The position numbers and the translations under genes were made by a program. The notes beneath the pieces are model-generated. The model worked only from the letters and a program-made list of their open reading frames with translations. It did no database searches and was not told the origin of the DNA. This document shows, piece by piece, positions 62,169 through 64,000 of a stretch of DNA of 64,000 nt. Each line of letters begins with the position of its first letter. Within the stretch, counting starts at the first letter, position 1. Source of the stretch: Eucalyptus grandis (lineage: Eukaryota > Streptophyta > Magnoliopsida > Myrtales > Myrtaceae); assembly GCF_016545825.1 (NCBI RefSeq), contig NC_052614.1, positions 5,657,331 to 5,721,330 of the forward strand, written 5' to 3'.

Positions 62169-63240
62169 CAGTTTGTGGGGGGAAGTTGTTCAATTGATAC
62201 TTCAAGGTAATGCCGTTTCTTTTATCTCTATTCTCTGCATACCTTTTCAACAATATGTCTGGATGTAACAATTGTGGATTGTTGCTCTGGAGAAGAAAGA
62301 CATCATAGGATTTGGTCCAATAAAGTTATTAGATGTTTTCCTTGACAATTAAACAAGACTAAACTTCAAATTTTTATAGCAGACAAAGTTAGATCAGTAC
62401 ATCCCACCATTGTAAAGGACTGAAATCTGCTGGGCCATGGTAGTCGTGCTTATGAGCTCTTCATTTGAATTGGTAAAAAGATGGTTACATTTTTTCCTTG
62501 CAATCTATCTTGGTGATTAAGCAATTTTGGCTTTTAAGCCAGTTGTGTACAAATAAGAGGCGCCTACTCTACATTTTGCAGTTTTCGTTAATGTGATGAC
62601 CAAGCAAAAAGCCATTGTTTTGCGCACTTTAAAAGGCCAGTTTTACCTTGCTAATGAGATGGCGGTTCTGCATGAACAAGATCTTATATCATCACAAGAT
62701 ATCCTGCTCATATCAGCTTCTATTCTATAAGCTTATATTCTTCTGCCATCACAGCAGTAAGGAATCATCTCATGAGTACTTCCATTTTTGCTGCAGCTGA
62801 TGCATGTTTCAGAGGGATCTGATTCTACTAGGTCGGCATTCAAAATGAGGACCATCTGCCGAAGATTTCTCTTTACCTGAATTTTGCTTTGGTAGCATTG
62901 TATTCATCTCCTACGGTTTTGTAATTGTACAGTCATATGAGTCTCTTTTATTTCTGATCCTCTTGGATTCTTTAAGCAAGGATAAATCTCAATTGAGCTA
63001 GATTCAGCTCTGCCTGCTTTATATGTAAAAAACTGAGTAAAAAAGAGATAAATCAAGGCAGATTTAAACAACGATTTCTTGCTGCCATGGTCATATCTTT
63101 GATACCCAGGAGAAAAGTTTCATCTAAGAGCTTATCATCCCCATCACTCATTTACAATTTATATCCCCTTCTCAGATCTAAAACAACCAATACTTGAATT
63201 ATAGCTCATCAACAGAAAACCATATAATTAGAGAAAATAT
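62169..63240. other. 3' UTR and intergenic
   Basis: Convergent spacer between the xylosyltransferase and the next minus-strand gene. No coding region or transposon end seen. Confidence 0.5.
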
Positions 63241-63260
63241 TCCTTCGCTGGTTTTTACTC

Positions 63261-63699
63261 TTACTCACTGTCATCCCCAAGGCACAGAACAGAAAAACGG
63301 TTATCAAGAGTGCAATTCTGATTTTGACATGTACTACTGGAAGCTTCCAGTGAATCTTGTTTAGCACTAGAGAGTACATCATTTACTTCAATTTCTTTTC
63401 CTTTCCTACTGAGTGAAGACGCAGCACCAATCTCTTGTGAACCCTCTTTTCCTAGTGGAGTTTTCACAGCAGCTTAAGATTTCAAACCTTTGCTTTCAGC
63501 TGGAGTCTCTGTCTTCTTCTTACCTTTGATTGTCTGAAAATGACTCATGAGCAGATCGAGTGAAGATATAATCTCAACACTTTATACCAACCTTCGTCAC
63601 GCCAGATTCCAGTTCCTTATTTCTCTTCCTAGTTCGATTTATTTTTGTGTAAGAATTCTCCATTTCGGCCGGTAGCTTAGAGGAATTTTTGCAATTTAC
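63261..63699 (-). CDS. 3' end of an unrecognised lysine-rich protein (partial)
   Basis: Two exons can be read on the minus strand: 63592-63699 (KLPAEMENSYTKINRTRKRN, phase 0 at both borders) and 63261-63533 (TIKGKKKTETPAESKGLKS, an in-frame TAA at 63474-63476, then VKTPLGKEGSQEIGAASS to SVLCLGDDSE and stop). Basic and Ser/Glu-rich, no known domain, likely a disordered tail. Either the TAA is the true end or it replaces a CAA codon. Upstream exons lie further right, probably beyond the window. Confidence 0.5.
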
Positions 63700-64000
63700 C
63701 TGGTGCTATTATTCCATTGATGGTTTAAACCGATGAATCTTCACAATCTAATGGACTAAATAAATACATCTCTAGTCCTTGAAGAACTTGAGCAACATGT
63801 TCTATGCAAACACGAATGTTAATAACATGGATGTTAAAGAAACATATCTAAGATATAAATAAGGAACATATGCTTTTAATTAAGTTTGCAAACATAAAAT
63901 GGAATCGAAACTGGCAATGATCTCTCCTAATTTTGTTGAGATGTCGCAATCAGGACAAACTATCTGGAAGAAAAGGCTGACATTGGATACCTTTTCCAAG
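63700..64000. other. intron-like sequence of the partial minus-strand gene
   Basis: AT-rich, no recognisable exon on the minus strand up to the window edge. Confidence 0.3.

Noticed and set aside
1..64000. tRNA, rRNA or other structural RNA genes
   Set aside because: No cloverleaf or rRNA segment recognised by eye; the only tRNA-like boxes belong to the SINE at 31.2-31.4 kb.
1..64000. An undescribed multi-gene defence or metabolic system
   Set aside because: Adjacent genes are on mixed strands, several kilobases apart, and belong to unrelated known plant families; nothing indicates joint function.

Overview
The window reads as nuclear DNA of a dicot tree, most likely Myrtaceae (eucalypt-like). 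The support is an L6/RUN1-type TIR-NB-ARC-LRR gene with the usual four-exon layout and LRR wording I associate with eucalypt genes, AT-rich introns with GT..AG borders, and many small plant transposons. The species call is inference, not a database result.

Layout. 1-7.9 kb: no intact gene; diverged duplicated fragments (0.6, 1.78-2.87 and 4.8-5.13 kb) and an LTR-like stretch near 6.8-7.4 kb. 7.9-15.9 kb (+): TIR-NB-ARC-LRR gene whose 4-kb second intron carries a terminal-inverted-repeat element and a Helitron 3' end. 16.2-17.0 kb (+): carotenoid cleavage dioxygenase pseudogene. 18.3-19.7 kb (-): intact secretory phospholipase A2. 23.2-26.4 kb (-): EamA-type membrane transporter of eight exons. 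29.5-31.6 kb: nested transposons including a tRNA-derived SINE. 32.75-34.25 kb: diverged, gene-less copy of the 5' region of the TOC90 gene, followed by a Copia-type LTR with primer-binding site and a transporter exon fragment (35.1 kb). 36.3-41.65 kb (+): TOC90-type chloroplast import receptor. 44.6-46.0 kb (-): ARM-repeat protein. 48.3-49.2 kb: PIF/Harbinger-like element with TAA target duplication. 52.6-57.9 kb (+): purple acid phosphatase, nine coding exons. 60.3-62.2 kb (+): IRX9H-type GT43 xylosyltransferase. 63.2-63.7 kb (-): last two exons of an unrecognised lysine-rich protein.

The genes form no operon or pathway; this is ordinary plant gene order with unrelated neighbours (immunity, lipid signalling, plastid import, phosphate release, xylan synthesis). 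I found no convincing undescribed system. Two things stand out. First, almost every multi-exon gene here carries single-base gains or losses, mostly in short homopolymers, although splice sites, splice phases and catalytic motifs are preserved; this looks more like sequence error than parallel gene death. Second, the window is rich in partial, rearranged copies of its own genes (TOC90 5' region, transporter exon 2, phospholipase exon 2), which gives a readable history of duplication followed by insertion and deletion.
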